NCBI GenBank assembly: GCA_021773975.1
Contig: JAJFJN010000009.1
Coordinates: forward strand, 1 to 55,076
Direction: 5' to 3'
Origin: Gammaproteobacteria bacterium
Lineage (GTDB): Bacteria; Pseudomonadota; Gammaproteobacteria; Chromatiales; Chromatiaceae
DNA: 55,076 bases
Part shown: positions 27,025 through 38,577 of the stretch, in pieces
How positions within the stretch are numbered: position 1 is the stretch's first letter
Layout of the letters: each line of letters starts with the position of its first letter
Notes under the pieces: generated by a model
Database searches by the model: none
Seen by the model: only the letters and a program-made list of their open reading frames with translations
Told to the model about the DNA's origin: nothing
Program-made: the position numbers and the translations under genes

Positions 27025-27939
27025 TCACATCAGTCGCTTGGGCGCGACTTTACCATCATCTTGTATCTGACCAACACCTATAAATTGGGTTTTCTCAGCA
27101 TAAAGCCGCACCCAGCCATCTGTTGGTGCCTTTGGAACCAACACAGGTTGCCCCTGCCGGAGATAGTATGCAGCATCAGCTGTGAGCTGAATCTCTGGCC
27201 AATCGCCTAGTGCACTATCGACAGGGAGTAACAGTTGATCCAATGCTTCTAGCCCCTGCTCTGCAACCGTTTCGATAGCTGCCGCATCCACCATGCCATC
27301 AACGCTGAAAGGACCAACCTCAGTACGTCGTAATGCAGCCACATGCGCACCACAACCAAGCTGTTCACCAATATCCTCTGCCAAGGTACGAATATAAGTA
27401 CCTTTTGAACACTTCACATCAAGTTCAAACTCTGGCAAATCAACTGATAGCAGATTTATCTCATAAATGGTTATGCTGCGAGGCTCGCGTTCCACTTCAA
27501 TGCCTTGACGCGCCAGTTTATAGAGTCGTTCACCATTGTGCTTCAACGCTGAATACATCGGCGGTAGCTGTTGAATCTCCCCAATAAAATCCTTTAGCGC
27601 TGTATTAATATCCTGTTCTGTAACACCTTCAGTCGGGCGTGTTTCTATTACCTCACCTTCAGCATCTGCCGTTGCAGTAGTAACGCCCAGTTTTATCTTT
27701 ACTTTGTATCGTTTATTGGCATCCAAAAGATAAGCTGAAATCTTGGTGGCAGCACCAAAACAGATGGGCAATAAGCCATCTGCCAACGGATCAAGACTAC
27801 CTGTATGACCCGCTTTACGTGCGCGAAAGATACGTTTAACCTGCTGCAACGCAGCATTTGAAGATATACCCAGTGGTTTATCCAACAATAGGATACCCTG
27901 AACATCCCGTCCTTTCTGTCTCTGCTGCCGGCGATCCAT
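27025..27939 (-). CDS. truB: tRNA pseudouridine-55 synthase
   Basis: TruB makes pseudouridine 55 in the T-loop of tRNAs. The 304-residue protein has GILLLDKPLGISSNAALQ, the catalytic Asp in HTGSLDPLADGLLP (about 45), the YKVKIKLGVTTATADAEGE strand and the CSKGTYIRTLAEDIGE motif. A small C-terminal PUA-like domain ends with the FIGVGQI strand. Its first base coincides with the last base of rbfA, so the two are coupled. Confidence 0.97.
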   Translation of the reverse strand: MDRRQQRQKGRDVQGILLLDKPLGISSNAALQQVKRIFRARKAGHTGSLDPLADGLLPICFGAATKISAYLLDANKRYKVKIKLGVTTATADAEGEVIETRPTEGVTEQDINTALKDFIGEIQQLPPMYSALKHNGERLYKLARQGIEVEREPRSITIYEINLLSVDLPEFELDVKCSKGTYIRTLAEDIGEQLGCGAHVAALRRTEVGPFSVDGMVDAAAIETVAEQGLEALDQLLLPVDSALGDWPEIQLTADAAYYLRQGQPVLVPKAPTDGWVRLYAEKTQFIGVGQIQDDGKVAPKRLM

Positions 27940-28316
27940 TACTCTTCCTGATGGTTTGCTTGATCTATCTCTACTGCCTGATCAATCATTGCTGAAAGAT
28001 CAGAGCCATGCTTAATAGAATCGTCATAAACAAACTTTAACTGCGGGATAGTTCTAAGCTTCATTCTATGGCCAAGTTCATGACGTAAAAATGAAGCACT
28101 TTTATTCATGATTTTTGTGATTTCAGCATTATCCGTTTCACTGCCCATGGCCGTAAAGTAGACCTTGGCATGAGAGAAATCGCGTACCACACGCACTTCC
28201 TGAATCGTTACCATGCCTCCCAGGCGCGGATCTTTAAGACCATCACGAACCAAGGTAGATAACTCGCGCTGCATCTGCGATCCAACGCGCTCTGTTCTAG
28301 TAAATTCTCGAGCCAT
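27939..28316 (-). CDS. rbfA: Ribosome-binding factor A
   Basis: RbfA is a KH-fold 30S maturation and cold-adaptation factor. The 125-residue protein has the N-terminal TRTERVGSQMQRELSTLVRDGLKDPRLGGMVTI pattern, then VRVVRDFSHAKVYFTAMG and LRHELGHRMKLRTIPQLKFVYDDS. It follows infB by 12 nt and touches truB. Confidence 0.97.
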   Translation of the reverse strand: MAREFTRTERVGSQMQRELSTLVRDGLKDPRLGGMVTIQEVRVVRDFSHAKVYFTAMGSETDNAEITKIMNKSASFLRHELGHRMKLRTIPQLKFVYDDSIKHGSDLSAMIDQAVEIDQANHQEE

Positions 28317-28328
28317 GTTCAGTATCCG

Positions 28329-31007
28329 TTAAAGCACTCTTGCCACTTCAGTATGCTCAAAAACCTCAATCTTATCACCTGGCTTTACGTCATTGTAATT
28401 CTTAACACCAATGCCGCACTCCATGCCATTCTTAACCTCTTGGGCATCTTCTTTAAAACGACGTAGAGACTCAAGCGTGCCTTCATAAATCACAATATCA
28501 TCTCGTAACACACGGATTGGATTGTTACGTTTTATAACACCCTCAACAACCATACAGCCAGCAATAGCGCCCAATTTTGAAGAGCGGAACACATCTCGTA
28601 CTTCAGCCAAGCCAACAATCTCTTCACGAATTTCAGGAGAGAGCATGCCCACAATGGCGTTTTTAACATCATCAATAACTTCATAGATAATGCTGTAATA
28701 ACGAAGGTCTAGCTCCTTCTCTTCTATGATTTTACGTGCTGAAGCATCGGCTCGCACATTAAAACCAATCACAATAGCATTTGATGTAACGGCAAGATTG
28801 GCATCTGACTCATTAATACCGCCAACACCAGAAGCAATAACTTTAACCTTAACATCGTCAGCACCAATCTTTGTCAGTGCATCTTTCAGTGCTTCCACAC
28901 TACCCTGCACATCTGCTTTAACGATAAGATTGACATAGTTAACCTTACCTTGCTCCATCTGAGAAAACAGCTCATCAAGCTTCGCCGCCTTCTGATCAGC
29001 CAAGCGACTATCACGGAATTTCTCCTGGCGCAGTGCAGTTACTTCACGAGCCTGTCGCTCATCAGCTACGGCCATGGTCTCATCACCTGCATTTGGCACG
29101 CCGGAAAGCCCAAGAACCTCAACAGGAAATGAAGGGCCAGCAAATTCAACTGCCTTGCCACTCTCATCAAACATGGCACGTACCCGACCAAACTCTTGTC
29201 CACTAGCCAGAATATCTCCACGCTTGAGTGTTCCAGATTGAACTAACACAGTTGCCACTGGGCCACGTCCACGATCAAGTCTAGATTCAACAATCACACC
29301 ACGCGCAGGGCCATCAACTACCGCCTCTAATTCTAACACCTCAGCCTGCAATAAGATGGCATCCAACAGATCATCAATGCCTAGGCCAGTTTTGGCCGAC
29401 ACATTAATAAACATAGTATCGCCGCCCCATTCTTCTGGATTAACATTCTCTTGAGATAACTCTTGCATAACTTTATCGGGGTTAGCTTCAGGCTTGTCCA
29501 TCTTATTGACAGCAATCAACAGTGGCACTCCTGCCGCCTTTGCATGCTGAATGGCTTCTTTGGTTTGAGGCATAACACCATCATCTGAAGCAACAACCAG
29601 TACGATAAGATCAGTGGCCTTTGCTCCACGCGCACGCATGGCACTGAATGCAGCATGGCCCGGCGTATCGAGAAAGGTAATCATTCCTTTATCAGTGTTC
29701 ACATGATATGCACCGATGTGCTGCGTAATTCCACCCGCCTCAGCATCAGCCACATGTGTTGATCTTATATAATCAAGAAGCGATGTTTTGCCGTGATCAA
29801 CATGCCCCATAATCGTTACAACAGGCGCTCGTGGCTTCTTTTCACCTGTCTCTTCAGCATGTGAGAGCAAGGTATCCTCTAAGCTCTCATCTTTAGCAGC
29901 AGTAGCCTTATGACCCATCTCTTCAACCACCAAAGTAGCCGTATCACGATCAAGCACCTGATTTATTGTGACCATTGAGCCCATTTTCATCAGCGTCTTA
30001 ATCACTTCAGCTGCCTTGATAGACATTTTCAACGCAAGATCACTTACCGAAATATTTTCAGGTATCTCAACAGTGTGAATCACTGGAGCTGTCGGTCTTA
30101 CAAAGCCATGCTGAGTATCTTGCTGTTGCGATGAAGCAGCATGTCGTTTAGCTGGTTTTTGTTTACGACGGCCACGCTTTCCTGCAGAAACATGTAACTC
30201 TTCGCGCCTGCGTGCGCCTTTACCTTTGCCTTTGTCTTTACCTCGCTCCTGTGCAGTGTCCGGCTCTTTCTCTTTTGATTTCACCTGAGTTTTAGCTTTA
30301 ACTGTTTTATCAGCAGCACTATCTTCTGCAATTGGTTCTTCAACCACTTTCACTTTAGCTGTGCTGGTTTTTTTAATGGATTTCTCTTCATTGGCGGCAG
30401 CTATTTCACGCTCTCGCTCTTCCTGTTTTTGCCTCTCTTCTTCTTGCAAGCGTTCAGCAGCCTCTGTCTCTGCCCGCTTAGCCTCTTCAGCCGCTAACTG
30501 AATTGCTTGTGCCTCTTCTCTTCTTGCATTTTCTGCAGCCCGCCTGGATTCATCTTCAAGCTCAACCTTGCGCCGCGCTTCGGCCTGCTCAGCTAGCGCT
30601 ATTTTTGCTGCTTCTGCCTCCGAAGACTCCGCTGTGTCATCAGCAACAGTGCTCCGTTTAACGTAGGTACGCTTTCGACGTACTTCAACATTTACAGTTT
30701 TGCCAGCGCCACGCACCCGTGCGCTTAACGCAGCTCTACCTGTTGCTTTACCCGCTTGCACAACTGGCTGACGCAATTGGCTAACCGTTTTTCGCTTCAG
30801 TGTGATTTTTTTTGGTTCACCCGCTGCGGTCTCGTCCGATCTGCCATGCGTGTCACGCAAATAGCTCAGTAGATTTAACTTTTCTTTTTCTGAAATACTG
30901 GCATCTGGATCATTTTTATCCACACCTGCATCGCTCAGCTGGCTTAACAGCCGATCAACAGGAATTCCAACATCTTCAGCAAATTGTCTTATTGTTACTT
31001 CATTCAT
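28329..31007 (-). CDS. infB: Translation initiation factor IF-2
   Basis: IF-2 is the GTPase that places fMet-tRNA and joins the subunits. The 892-residue protein starts with an IF2N domain ([21 protein letters not shown]). A long highly charged region follows (about 100-290, E/A/K/R-rich with poly-basic GKGARRREE), then a second IF2N ([21 protein letters not shown]). The G domain shows [23 protein letters not shown] and [13 protein letters not shown]1/C2 domains complete the protein. It sits 24 nt downstream of nusA. Confidence 0.98.
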   Translation of the reverse strand: MNEVTIRQFAEDVGIPVDRLLSQLSDAGVDKNDPDASISEKEKLNLLSYLRDTHGRSDETAAGEPKKITLKRKTVSQLRQPVVQAGKATGRAALSARVRGAGKTVNVEVRRKRTYVKRSTVADDTAESSEAEAAKIALAEQAEARRKVELEDESRRAAENARREEAQAIQLAAEEAKRAETEAAERLQEEERQKQEEREREIAAANEEKSIKKTSTAKVKVVEEPIAEDSAADKTVKAKTQVKSKEKEPDTAQERGKDKGKGKGARRREELHVSAGKRGRRKQKPAKRHAASSQQQDTQHGFVRPTAPVIHTVEIPENISVSDLALKMSIKAAEVIKTLMKMGSMVTINQVLDRDTATLVVEEMGHKATAAKDESLEDTLLSHAEETGEKKPRAPVVTIMGHVDHGKTSLLDYIRSTHVADAEAGGITQHIGAYHVNTDKGMITFLDTPGHAAFSAMRARGAKATDLIVLVVASDDGVMPQTKEAIQHAKAAGVPLLIAVNKMDKPEANPDKVMQELSQENVNPEEWGGDTMFINVSAKTGLGIDDLLDAILLQAEVLELEAVVDGPARGVIVESRLDRGRGPVATVLVQSGTLKRGDILASGQEFGRVRAMFDESGKAVEFAGPSFPVEVLGLSGVPNAGDETMAVADERQAREVTALRQEKFRDSRLADQKAAKLDELFSQMEQGKVNYVNLIVKADVQGSVEALKDALTKIGADDVKVKVIASGVGGINESDANLAVTSNAIVIGFNVRADASARKIIEEKELDLRYYSIIYEVIDDVKNAIVGMLSPEIREEIVGLAEVRDVFRSSKLGAIAGCMVVEGVIKRNNPIRVLRDDIVIYEGTLESLRRFKEDAQEVKNGMECGIGVKNYNDVKPGDKIEVFEHTEVARVL

Positions 31008-31031
31008 TCGGATGACCCTCCAGAATACCCT

Positions 31032-32540
31032 TTATCCCTGTTGCTCATCAGCAAACCAGGGTTCACGCGCAGTCATAATCAACTCGCCCGCACGTTTCTC
31101 ATCCATACCATCAATTTCCATTAGCTCGTCAATAGACTGCTCTGCTAAATCATCCATGGTTTTGATGTCACGGCTTGCCAATATATAGGCCAACTCTTTG
31201 TCCATCCCCTTCATCTGAAGGAGATCTGCCTCGGGCTCTACATCAGAAAGAACCTCTTCCTTTGCAATTGCCTGAGTCAATAGCACCTCTTTGGCTCGCC
31301 CTCTTAACTCTTCAACTATCTCTTGGTCGAACTCTTCGATCTCAAGCATTTCACTGAGTGGAACGTAAGCTACTTCATCAATCGATGAAAAACCTTCCTG
31401 TACAAGAATGACTGCGACATCTTCATCCACGTCCAGTTGTTTCATAAAGTTTTCAACCAAAGAGCGCGCTTCACCTTCGCTTTTTTCAGCCGCTTGTTCC
31501 ATGGTCATGACATTCAGATTCCAACCAGTCAATTCACTAGCCAGGCGTACATTTTGGCCACCCCGCCCAATAGCTTGGGAGAGTTGATCCTCATTTACCG
31601 CAACATCCATGCTATGGGAATCTTCATCAACAACAATTGAACTTACTTCTGCTGGTGACATGGCATTAATCACATACTGAGCCGGGTTCTCATTCCAAAG
31701 AATGATATCAACTCGCTCACCACCCAATTCATTTGAAACTGCCTGTACACGAGAGCCACGCATTCCCACGCAAGCTCCAACTGGATCAATACGCTGATCT
31801 GTAGATCGTACTGCAATTTTTGCCCTTAAACCCGTATCACGTGCAGCACCAATAATCTCTATAAGCCCTTCGCCGACCTCAGGAACCTCAAGTTTAAATA
31901 GCTCCATTAATAGCTCTGGACAGGTGCGACTAACATACAGCTGTGGGCCACGCTGCTCTGCCCGGACATCATATAAGTAGCCTCTAATCCGATCACCTGT
32001 TCGTACCGATTCACGAGAGATCATCTCTTCTCTCGGAATTAAAGCCTCAGCATTAGCCCCTAGATCCAACAACACTTGACCGCGCTCAACCCGCTTAACC
32101 ACGCCTGTAACCAACTCACCTTTACGCTCTTGGTATGCCTCAACAGTCTTGGCTCTTTCAGCTTCCCGAACCTTTTGGACAATAACTTGCTTTGCAGTTT
32201 GAGCTGCAATTCGTCCAAAAGCGATAGACTCTAACGGCTCTTCAATATATTCGCCGACCTGAATATCTGGATGATTCTGAAGCGCATCTTTCAATGTAAT
32301 TTGAGCATCTGGATTATCATCATCTTCATCATCATTGAACTCATCAATAACTGTCCAGCGGCGAAAAGTCTCATAGCTACCATCAACACGGTCAATTGAA
32401 ACCCTTATATCAAGATCACCTGCGCTTTTTTTGCGCGTAGCTGTAGCTAACGCAATCTCAATAGCATCAAATATAATTTCTTTATCAATCGATTTCTCAT
32501 TAGAAACCGCATCAACAACCATTAATATTTCTTTGTTCAT
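31032..32540 (-). CDS. nusA: Transcription termination/antitermination protein NusA
   Basis: NusA binds RNA polymerase and nascent RNA, and shapes pausing, termination and antitermination. The 502-residue protein has the N-terminal RNAP-binding domain, an S1 domain ([21 protein letters not shown]), two KH domains ([34 protein letters not shown]) and two C-terminal acidic repeats with helix-hairpin-helix character ([31 protein letters not shown]). It lies between rimP and infB. The operon leader carries two intrinsic terminators, consistent with NusA feedback as known in E. coli. Confidence 0.98.
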   Translation of the reverse strand: MNKEILMVVDAVSNEKSIDKEIIFDAIEIALATATRKKSAGDLDIRVSIDRVDGSYETFRRWTVIDEFNDDEDDDNPDAQITLKDALQNHPDIQVGEYIEEPLESIAFGRIAAQTAKQVIVQKVREAERAKTVEAYQERKGELVTGVVKRVERGQVLLDLGANAEALIPREEMISRESVRTGDRIRGYLYDVRAEQRGPQLYVSRTCPELLMELFKLEVPEVGEGLIEIIGAARDTGLRAKIAVRSTDQRIDPVGACVGMRGSRVQAVSNELGGERVDIILWNENPAQYVINAMSPAEVSSIVVDEDSHSMDVAVNEDQLSQAIGRGGQNVRLASELTGWNLNVMTMEQAAEKSEGEARSLVENFMKQLDVDEDVAVILVQEGFSSIDEVAYVPLSEMLEIEEFDQEIVEELRGRAKEVLLTQAIAKEEVLSDVEPEADLLQMKGMDKELAYILASRDIKTMDDLAEQSIDELMEIDGMDEKRAGELIMTAREPWFADEQQG

Positions 32541-32556
32541 CTATTCCAATTCCTAA

Positions 32557-33015
32557 TCAGAATTCAGGTATAAGCCGTGCAGTATCAATCTGATCTAACG
32601 GCAAATCTAACTTTTTACCCTTTACGTCAAGGATAACATTCTCACCCGCAACACCTACTAAAACCCCATCATATCGGCGGCGGCCATCCAATTTCATACG
32701 CAGTCTTATGCGTGCTTTCTTTCCTTTAAAGCGATCAAAATGTTCTTTATCAAACAATGGCCTATCTAATCCTGGTGAAGAAACCTCTAAATCATAGTTT
32801 TCTTCAATTGGGTTTTCGACATCGAGTACTCCGCTCACTTGATGGCTAACCGCTGTACAATCATCAAGCCCTATACCCTTAGCTGAATCGATATAAATAC
32901 GCAGCAAAGTGCTCGCTTTTTGCCTGCTCAACAGCTCGACACCAACCAACTCATAACCCATTGATTCAACTGCCTGTTTTATTAATTGGGTCAAATCATC
33001 TGAAGCACTATGCAT
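32557..33015 (-). CDS. rimP: Ribosome maturation factor RimP
   Basis: RimP is needed for 30S maturation. I start it at the ATG at 33015 because the preceding 16 codons of the open frame (MGLWPIFCLCPTG..) fall on a terminator hairpin, and because AGGGTGG lies about seven nt upstream of this ATG. The 152-residue protein has LIKQAVESMGYELVGVELL, TLLRIYIDSAKGIGLDDCTAVSHQVSGVLD, YDLEVSSPGLDRPLF and a C-terminal SH3-like barrel. It opens the rimP-nusA-infB operon. Confidence 0.95.
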   Translation of the reverse strand: MHSASDDLTQLIKQAVESMGYELVGVELLSRQKASTLLRIYIDSAKGIGLDDCTAVSHQVSGVLDVENPIEENYDLEVSSPGLDRPLFDKEHFDRFKGKKARIRLRMKLDGRRRYDGVLVGVAGENVILDVKGKKLDLPLDQIDTARLIPEF

Positions 33016-33041
33016 TTGGCACCACCCTGTAGGGCACAAAC

Positions 33042-33062
33042 AAAAAATGGGCCAGAGGCCCA
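33042..33062 (-). terminator. Second leader terminator just before rimP (candidate attenuator)
   Basis: On the minus strand TGGGCC-TCT-GGCCCA forms a tight stem followed by T6. It ends only 27 nt before the rimP ATG and so lies inside the operon leader. Confidence 0.75.
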
Positions 33063-33124
33063 CTACAAATAATCCAATACTCGCTCAGCCTGTAGTTTAA
33101 TCAAAGACTCACAAACCCAGCTCG

Positions 33125-33149
33125 AAAAAAAACCCCGACATCGGGGTTT
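33125..33149 (-). terminator. First leader terminator upstream of rimP
   Basis: On the minus strand AAACCCCGA-TG-TCGGGGTTT is followed by a run of T residues, a strong intrinsic terminator. No protein gene ends before it on this strand. It therefore closes a short RNA starting near 33276 or attenuates the rimP operon. Confidence 0.85.
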
Positions 33150-33276
33150 CTTATTTTATTTTGGTAACGATTGCCGACGCAATCTGTCTCCTGTCCACAG
33201 TCCATGACACCATCTATAAACCGCCACCCATAAGCGCGCTACTATCAGTATTTGAGGGAGTTCGCGCTGTGATTGA
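33150..33276 (-). ncRNA. Structured leader or small RNA upstream of rimP-nusA-infB
   Basis: A sigma-70-like promoter points into this ORF-free stretch and a strong terminator ends it, predicting a transcript of about 130-150 nt. Just upstream of and at the predicted 5' end are TTCGCG/CGCGAA arms able to pair (33261-33283). The middle contains three GGA triplets close together (in TGGACTG, TGGACAGG and AGGAGAC), a weak hint of CsrA/RsmA-type binding. In E. coli the corresponding leader holds metY and tandem terminators. No tRNA can be folded here. It could be an independent sRNA or simply the attenuated 5' leader. Confidence 0.42.
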
Positions 33277-33282
33277 ACGCGA

Positions 33283-33312
33283 AGTATAGCAGCTCTTACC
33301 CCTCATCATCAA
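33283..33312 (-). promoter_or_regulatory. Sigma-70-like promoter of the rimP-nusA-infB leader
   Basis: TTGATG (-35, 33307-33312) and TATACT (-10, 33283-33288) are separated by 18 nt on the minus strand. The promoter lies about 270 nt upstream of rimP. The 33313-33515 stretch, up to the tRNA, holds nothing else I can identify. Confidence 0.6.
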
Positions 33313-33515
33313 CGAGCATAGCATTAAATCTCACCTACTGACCTAAAATAAAAAACCGCTTCTTAAACAAACCCCTTGTTTTAATCCTGCTACAAACATC
33401 TGCAAGAAGATTATTTAATACCCATACGCAGCCAAAACACTTGGACAGAGGGAGTTGTTGCACCCTGGTAAAATACGCTGTAAGCTACTGTATCTGTATG
33501 AATTATATAAAATTT

Positions 33516-33592
33516 GCCCTCGTAGCTCAGCTGGATAGAGCAATCGCCTCCTAAGCGATAGGTCGGACGTTCGAATCGTCTCGAGGGCACCA
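33516..33592 (+). tRNA. tRNA-Arg (anticodon CCT)
   Basis: The 77-nt cloverleaf folds fully: acceptor GCCCTCG/CGAGGGC, D-arm GCTC/GAGC with AGCTGGATA loop, anticodon stem ATCGC/GCGAT with loop CTCCTAA (anticodon CCT, reading AGG), and T-arm GGACG/CGTCT with TTCGAAT. The CCA end is encoded. It is convergent with dapB with a 10-nt gap. Confidence 0.97.
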
Positions 33593-33602
33593 AATCACAT
33601 AA

Positions 33603-34427
<825 letters not shown>

Positions 34428-34450
34428 TTATTGAAAGAGACTGTGTTTAG

Positions 34451-35593
34451 TTATTTTGCAAGCCCTATGCTTTCAAAAAAACTTTTTACACCATCCACCC
34501 AGCTGCTTGAATGCGGGCTATGTGTTGCCCCGCCTGCACGCATAGAGTCATCCAGCTCTTGAAGTATCTCTTTCTGACGCTCAGTCAGATTAACCGGTGT
34601 CTCAACATTGACCCGGCACATAAGATCGCCAACTGGACCGCCTCGCACAGGTTTAACGCCCTTACCCCGCATTCTAAATAACTTTCCTGTTTGCGTTCCA
34701 GCTGGAATCTTCAGCATCACCTTGCCATCCAGCGTTGGCACTTCTAACTCTCCACCCAAGGCTGCTTTGGCAAAACCAATTGGCACTTCACAGAAAAGAT
34801 GGTTATCTTCACGGGTAAAGATTGCATGGTCCTTTACTGCAACCTGAACATAGAGGTCGCCTGAAGGCCCCCCATGCTCACCGGCCTCTCCCTCATTGGC
34901 CAAACGGATGCGATCACCTGTATCAACACCCGGTGGGACTTTTACAGATAGCGTTTTAGTCTCTTGCACCCGCCCTGAGCCGCGGCAACTAGGGCATGGG
35001 TCTTTGATTATGCTGCCATTACCCTGGCATCGCGGGCAAGTTTGTTGAATAGAGAAGAAGCCTTGCTGCATTCTGACTTGGCCGTGTCCACCACAGGTAG
35101 TACACACCTCTGGTTTGCTGCCTTTTTTGGCACCTGATCCACGGCAAGGTGAGCAAGGTTTATGCGTAGGCACACGTATCTTAACTGTAGTGCCTGATAC
35201 GGCTTTCTCTAGCGTTAGTTCGAGGTTATAACGTAGATCTGCACCGCGATTTACCCGCTGACCGCCACCACGCTGACCGCCAAAGATGTCGCCAAAAACA
35301 TCACCAAAAACATCACTGAAGTTGCCCGGGCCACCATGTCCTCCATGGCCGCCCATTGATGGGTCTACTCCAGCATGGCCAAATTGATCATAGGCTGTGC
35401 GTTTTTGTGCATCCGATAAAACCTCATAGGCCTCTTTGGACTCTTTGAATTTCTTTTCAGCTGTAGTTGCTTCCCCTCCCGAATTTCGGTCAGGGTGGAA
35501 TTTCATAGCCAAGCGGCGATATGCCTTCTTTAGCTCTGCTTCACTGGCATTTTTATTAACACCCAGGACTTCATAATAATCGCGTTTTGACAT
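34451..35593 (-). CDS. dnaJ: Hsp40 co-chaperone DnaJ
   Basis: DnaJ stimulates DnaK ATPase and delivers clients. The 380-residue protein has a J domain with the HPD triad ([10 protein letters not shown], about 32-41). A Gly-rich linker with [12 protein letters not shown] and a [13 protein letters not shown] stretch follows. The zinc region has four CXXCXGXG repeats: [24 protein letters not shown] and CPSCRGSG. The C-terminal substrate domains follow. It lies 212 nt downstream of dnaK, past a long-stem terminator, so it may partly have its own promoter. Confidence 0.98.
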   Translation of the reverse strand: MSKRDYYEVLGVNKNASEAELKKAYRRLAMKFHPDRNSGGEATTAEKKFKESKEAYEVLSDAQKRTAYDQFGHAGVDPSMGGHGGHGGPGNFSDVFGDVFGDIFGGQRGGGQRVNRGADLRYNLELTLEKAVSGTTVKIRVPTHKPCSPCRGSGAKKGSKPEVCTTCGGHGQVRMQQGFFSIQQTCPRCQGNGSIIKDPCPSCRGSGRVQETKTLSVKVPPGVDTGDRIRLANEGEAGEHGGPSGDLYVQVAVKDHAIFTREDNHLFCEVPIGFAKAALGGELEVPTLDGKVMLKIPAGTQTGKLFRMRGKGVKPVRGGPVGDLMCRVNVETPVNLTERQKEILQELDDSMRAGGATHSPHSSSWVDGVKSFFESIGLAK

Positions 35594-35703
35594 GTATTCA
35601 GCTTCTAGTAACTAGTTTTAAGGTAGTTAGAAAGATGAAATATCGCATCTCTTTCCATAACCCAAAGTAAATATCTGCTATTGTTTGGCACACAGATAAC
35701 AGC

Positions 35704-35754
35704 CAAAAAGCCAGAGTCCAGAAAGCCGTATAAACAGCTAGCTAGACTCTGGCT
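35704..35754 (-). terminator. Long-stem terminator between dnaK and dnaJ
   Basis: A perfect 10-bp stem, AGCCAGAGTC with GACTCTGGCT, has a 26-nt loop. On the minus strand it is followed by TTTTT. It lies 52 nt beyond the dnaK stop and may reduce dnaJ expression relative to dnaK. Confidence 0.7.
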
Positions 35755-35805
35755 ATGAGCACCATCACACCTAATTATATAAGGTGCAGAAGATGCTACC
35801 CATGG

Positions 35806-37740
35806 TTACTTTTTGTCCTCTTTAACCTCTTCAAATTCAGCATCGACAACATCATCATCTGAAGCTTTTCCAGTATCTGCAGCTGCTGCTTCAGCACCAG
35901 GTGCCGCGCCCGCTTCAGCTCCCTCTTTTGCATAGAGGCGTTCAGCCATTTTGCCAGAAGCTTCAGTCAATGTTTTAGTTTTGGCTTCAATCGCTTCCTT
36001 ATTGTCACCCTTCACCGCCTCTTCAAGATCAGCTATAGCAGCTTCAATACTGGATTTTTCATCCGCTTCAAGTTTATCACCCAGCTCTTCCATAGACTTT
36101 TTCGAGGCATGAATCATACCGTCAGCCTGGTTGCGGGCACTAATCAGCTCTTGGAAGATTTTATCTTCTTCAGCATGCGCCTCAGCATCCTTTACCATGC
36201 GATTAACCTCATCATCACTGAGGCCAGAAGACGCTTTAATAACAATTGATTGCTCTTTGCCAGTCGCTTTATCTTTTGCAGATACATTCAAGATACCATT
36301 AGCATCAATATCAAAAGCCACTTCAATCTGAGGCACTCCACGCTGTGCCGGCGGGATGTCGGATAGATCAAATCGACCTAGTGATTTATTGCCTACAGCC
36401 TGTTCACGCTCACCCTGTAGAACATGTACTGTAACAGCTGTTTGGTTATCATCAGCAGTTGAGAAAGTTTGGCTGGCATTGGTCGGAATTGTGGTGTTCT
36501 TCTCAATGAGTTTGGTCATAACACCACCCATTGTCTCAATACCGAGTGAGAGTGGCGTCACATCTAACAGCAATACATCTTTAACCTGACCGCCCAATAC
36601 ACCACCTTGGATCGCAGCGCCAATGGCTACTGCCTCATCGGGGTTTACATCCTTACGAGGCTCTTTTCCAAAGAGGGCTTTAACAACCTCTTGGACTTTA
36701 GGCATGCGGCTTTGGCCACCGACCAGGATCACCTCATCAATCTCAGAAGCATCCAGCCCGGCATCCTGCAATGCAACACGGCAAGGCTCACGCGTACGAT
36801 CAATCAATTCATCAACCAAAGACTCCAGCTTGGCGCGGGACAGCTTGATATTGAGGTGTTTAGGCCCATTTGCATCCGCTGTGATGTATGGCAGGTTAAT
36901 ATCTGTCTGTTGACCAGAAGATAGTTCAATCTTGGCTTTCTCTGCCCCTTCTTTTAGACGCTGCAGTGCCAGTGGATCGTTATGCAGATCAAAACCCTGA
37001 TCCTTTTTAAACTCAGCTACCAAATACTCAATGATGCGCATATCGAAATCTTCACCACCCAGGAAGGTGTCGCCATTGGTAGAGAGCACTTCAAACTGGT
37101 GCTCGCCATCAATTTCAGCAATTTCAATAATTGAGATATCAAAGGTTCCGCCGCCTAGATCAAACACTGCCAACTTCTGATCACCGCGTTTCTTATCCAT
37201 ACCATAGGCAAGTGCTGCCGCTGTTGGCTCATTGATAATGCGCTTTACATCAAGACCCGCAATGCGGCCGGCATCTTTTGTAGCTTGTCGTTGAGAATCA
37301 TTGAAATAGGCAGGAACGGTAACAACGGCCTCTGTAACCTCTTCACCCAGATAGTCCTCAGCAGTTTTTTTCATCTTCTGCAAGATTTTGGCTGAGATTT
37401 CAGGTGCAGCCATTTTTTTACCATGGGCTTCTACCCAGGCATCGCCATTATCGGCTTTAACAATGTTGTACGGCACCATTTTAATATCGCGCTGAACGAC
37501 ATCATCTTCAAAGCGACGGCCAATTAGACGCTTGATCGCAAACAGCGTGTTTTTAGGGTTAGTAACCGCCTGCCTTTTTGCAGACTGACCAACCAACACT
37601 TCATCATCATTACCATAAGCAACGATGGAGGGTGTTGTGCGATCACCTTCACTATTCTCAATAACCTTAGCACTACCACCTTCCATCACTGCTACACAGG
37701 AGTTTGTGGTACCCAAGTCAATTCCAATGATCTTACCCAT
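35806..37740 (-). CDS. dnaK: Hsp70 chaperone DnaK
   Basis: The 644-residue Hsp70 (from the ATG at 37740, the family-standard [19 protein letters not shown] start) has ATPase motifs [15 protein letters not shown] and [13 protein letters not shown], a [16 protein letters not shown] linker/substrate domain junction, and an acidic tail ending [12 protein letters not shown] lies ten nt upstream of this ATG; a three-codon longer start is open but less likely. A near-consensus sigma-32 promoter overlaps the end of grpE, so dnaK can be induced separately from hrcA-grpE. Confidence 0.98.
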   Translation of the reverse strand: MGKIIGIDLGTTNSCVAVMEGGSAKVIENSEGDRTTPSIVAYGNDDEVLVGQSAKRQAVTNPKNTLFAIKRLIGRRFEDDVVQRDIKMVPYNIVKADNGDAWVEAHGKKMAAPEISAKILQKMKKTAEDYLGEEVTEAVVTVPAYFNDSQRQATKDAGRIAGLDVKRIINEPTAAALAYGMDKKRGDQKLAVFDLGGGTFDISIIEIAEIDGEHQFEVLSTNGDTFLGGEDFDMRIIEYLVAEFKKDQGFDLHNDPLALQRLKEGAEKAKIELSSGQQTDINLPYITADANGPKHLNIKLSRAKLESLVDELIDRTREPCRVALQDAGLDASEIDEVILVGGQSRMPKVQEVVKALFGKEPRKDVNPDEAVAIGAAIQGGVLGGQVKDVLLLDVTPLSLGIETMGGVMTKLIEKNTTIPTNASQTFSTADDNQTAVTVHVLQGEREQAVGNKSLGRFDLSDIPPAQRGVPQIEVAFDIDANGILNVSAKDKATGKEQSIVIKASSGLSDDEVNRMVKDAEAHAEEDKIFQELISARNQADGMIHASKKSMEELGDKLEADEKSSIEAAIADLEEAVKGDNKEAIEAKTKTLTEASGKMAERLYAKEGAEAGAAPGAEAAAADTGKASDDDVVDAEFEEVKEDKK

Positions 37741-37804
37741 TATTTGCAATCTCCAATACGAAATATATATTTAGTTAAATTATGCTGTCTTAGCTTAGTT
37801 TTAA

Positions 37805-37832
37805 AGATGGGTCGCTTAATCTGTATTTCAAG
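37805..37832 (-). promoter_or_regulatory. Sigma-32 heat-shock promoter of dnaK
   Basis: CTTGAAA (-35) is separated by 13 nt from ACCCATCT (-10) on the minus strand, one mismatch from the sigma-32 consensus. The -35 overlaps the last codons of grpE. Confidence 0.85.
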
Positions 37833-38472
37833 CCTCTTCATCAACATTTGCTGTTACCGCCTGAGAAACGATCACCATTGCAGGCCGAACAAGTCGCTCG
37901 TTCAGGCTGTAGCCTTTCTGTACTACCGTTACGACAGTGTTCGGCTCAACACCTTCCACCGGCTGCATAGCCATGGCTTGATGTAGCTCAGGGTTAAAGG
38001 GTTCACCTACAGGGTCAATCGCTACAACATTAAATTTCTCCATTACAGAAGCGAAGAGATTTAGCGTTAGCTCAGTGCCTTCGTTCAGTTTGGCAACATC
38101 AGCATTCTCTTCTTGTGCCGCTTTTAACCCCAGCTCTAAACTGTCATGCACAGGTAGCAGCTCATTTACAAAACGCTCCAATGCGTATTTATGGGCGCTG
38201 GAGAGATCCCGGTCATGCCGTTTACGCAGGTTTTCCAACTCGGCTTTGGCACGCACCGCCAGATTCCAGTTTTCATCTGCCTTTTTAAGCGCCTCATCAA
38301 GTTGAGCAGCCAGCTCTCTTTCCTCAGATGCGGCATTATTTTCCACCTCATCTTCTACGACCACCTCTCCTTCAATTTCGGTTTCCACTTGATTCTCAGG
38401 AGCTTCAGAAACCTGCTCATCTTTAATTTCAGTAGCAGGAGTGCTTTGCTCCGCTCCCTGTTTTTTTGTCAT
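37828..38472 (-). CDS. grpE: Nucleotide exchange factor GrpE
   Basis: GrpE releases ADP from DnaK. I start it at the ATG at 38472, which AAGGAAAC precedes by about eight nt; a seven-codon longer frame is open. The 214-residue protein has an acidic, disordered N-terminus (to about 65) and a long coiled-coil (LAAQLDEALKKADENWNLAVRAKAELENLRKR). The beta domain has VIDPVGEPFNPELHQAM-type wording (here AIDPVGEPFNPELHQAM) and VVTVVQKGYSLNERLVRPAMVIV. It lies between hrcA and dnaK. Confidence 0.97.
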   Translation of the reverse strand: MTKKQGAEQSTPATEIKDEQVSEAPENQVETEIEGEVVVEDEVENNAASEERELAAQLDEALKKADENWNLAVRAKAELENLRKRHDRDLSSAHKYALERFVNELLPVHDSLELGLKAAQEENADVAKLNEGTELTLNLFASVMEKFNVVAIDPVGEPFNPELHQAMAMQPVEGVEPNTVVTVVQKGYSLNERLVRPAMVIVSQAVTANVDEEA

Positions 38473-38577
38473 ACTGTGTTTCCTTAGAGACAAAATATCT
38501 CTGTTTTACATTACGTTAAATTAACTGAAATACCCCGGTTTCTAGAGCTGAAGCCAGTATATTTTTAAAAGTCGCTC

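Noticed and set aside
33150-33276. 6S RNA or tRNA-Met (metY) in the rimP leader
   Set aside because: The sequence shows neither the 6S closing stem/central bubble nor a cloverleaf; it is kept only as an unnamed leader or small RNA.
33411-33593. 60-codon minus-strand frame over the tRNA-Arg gene
   Set aside because: The stretch is explained by the tRNA and its upstream region; the peptide is a tRNA antisense artefact.
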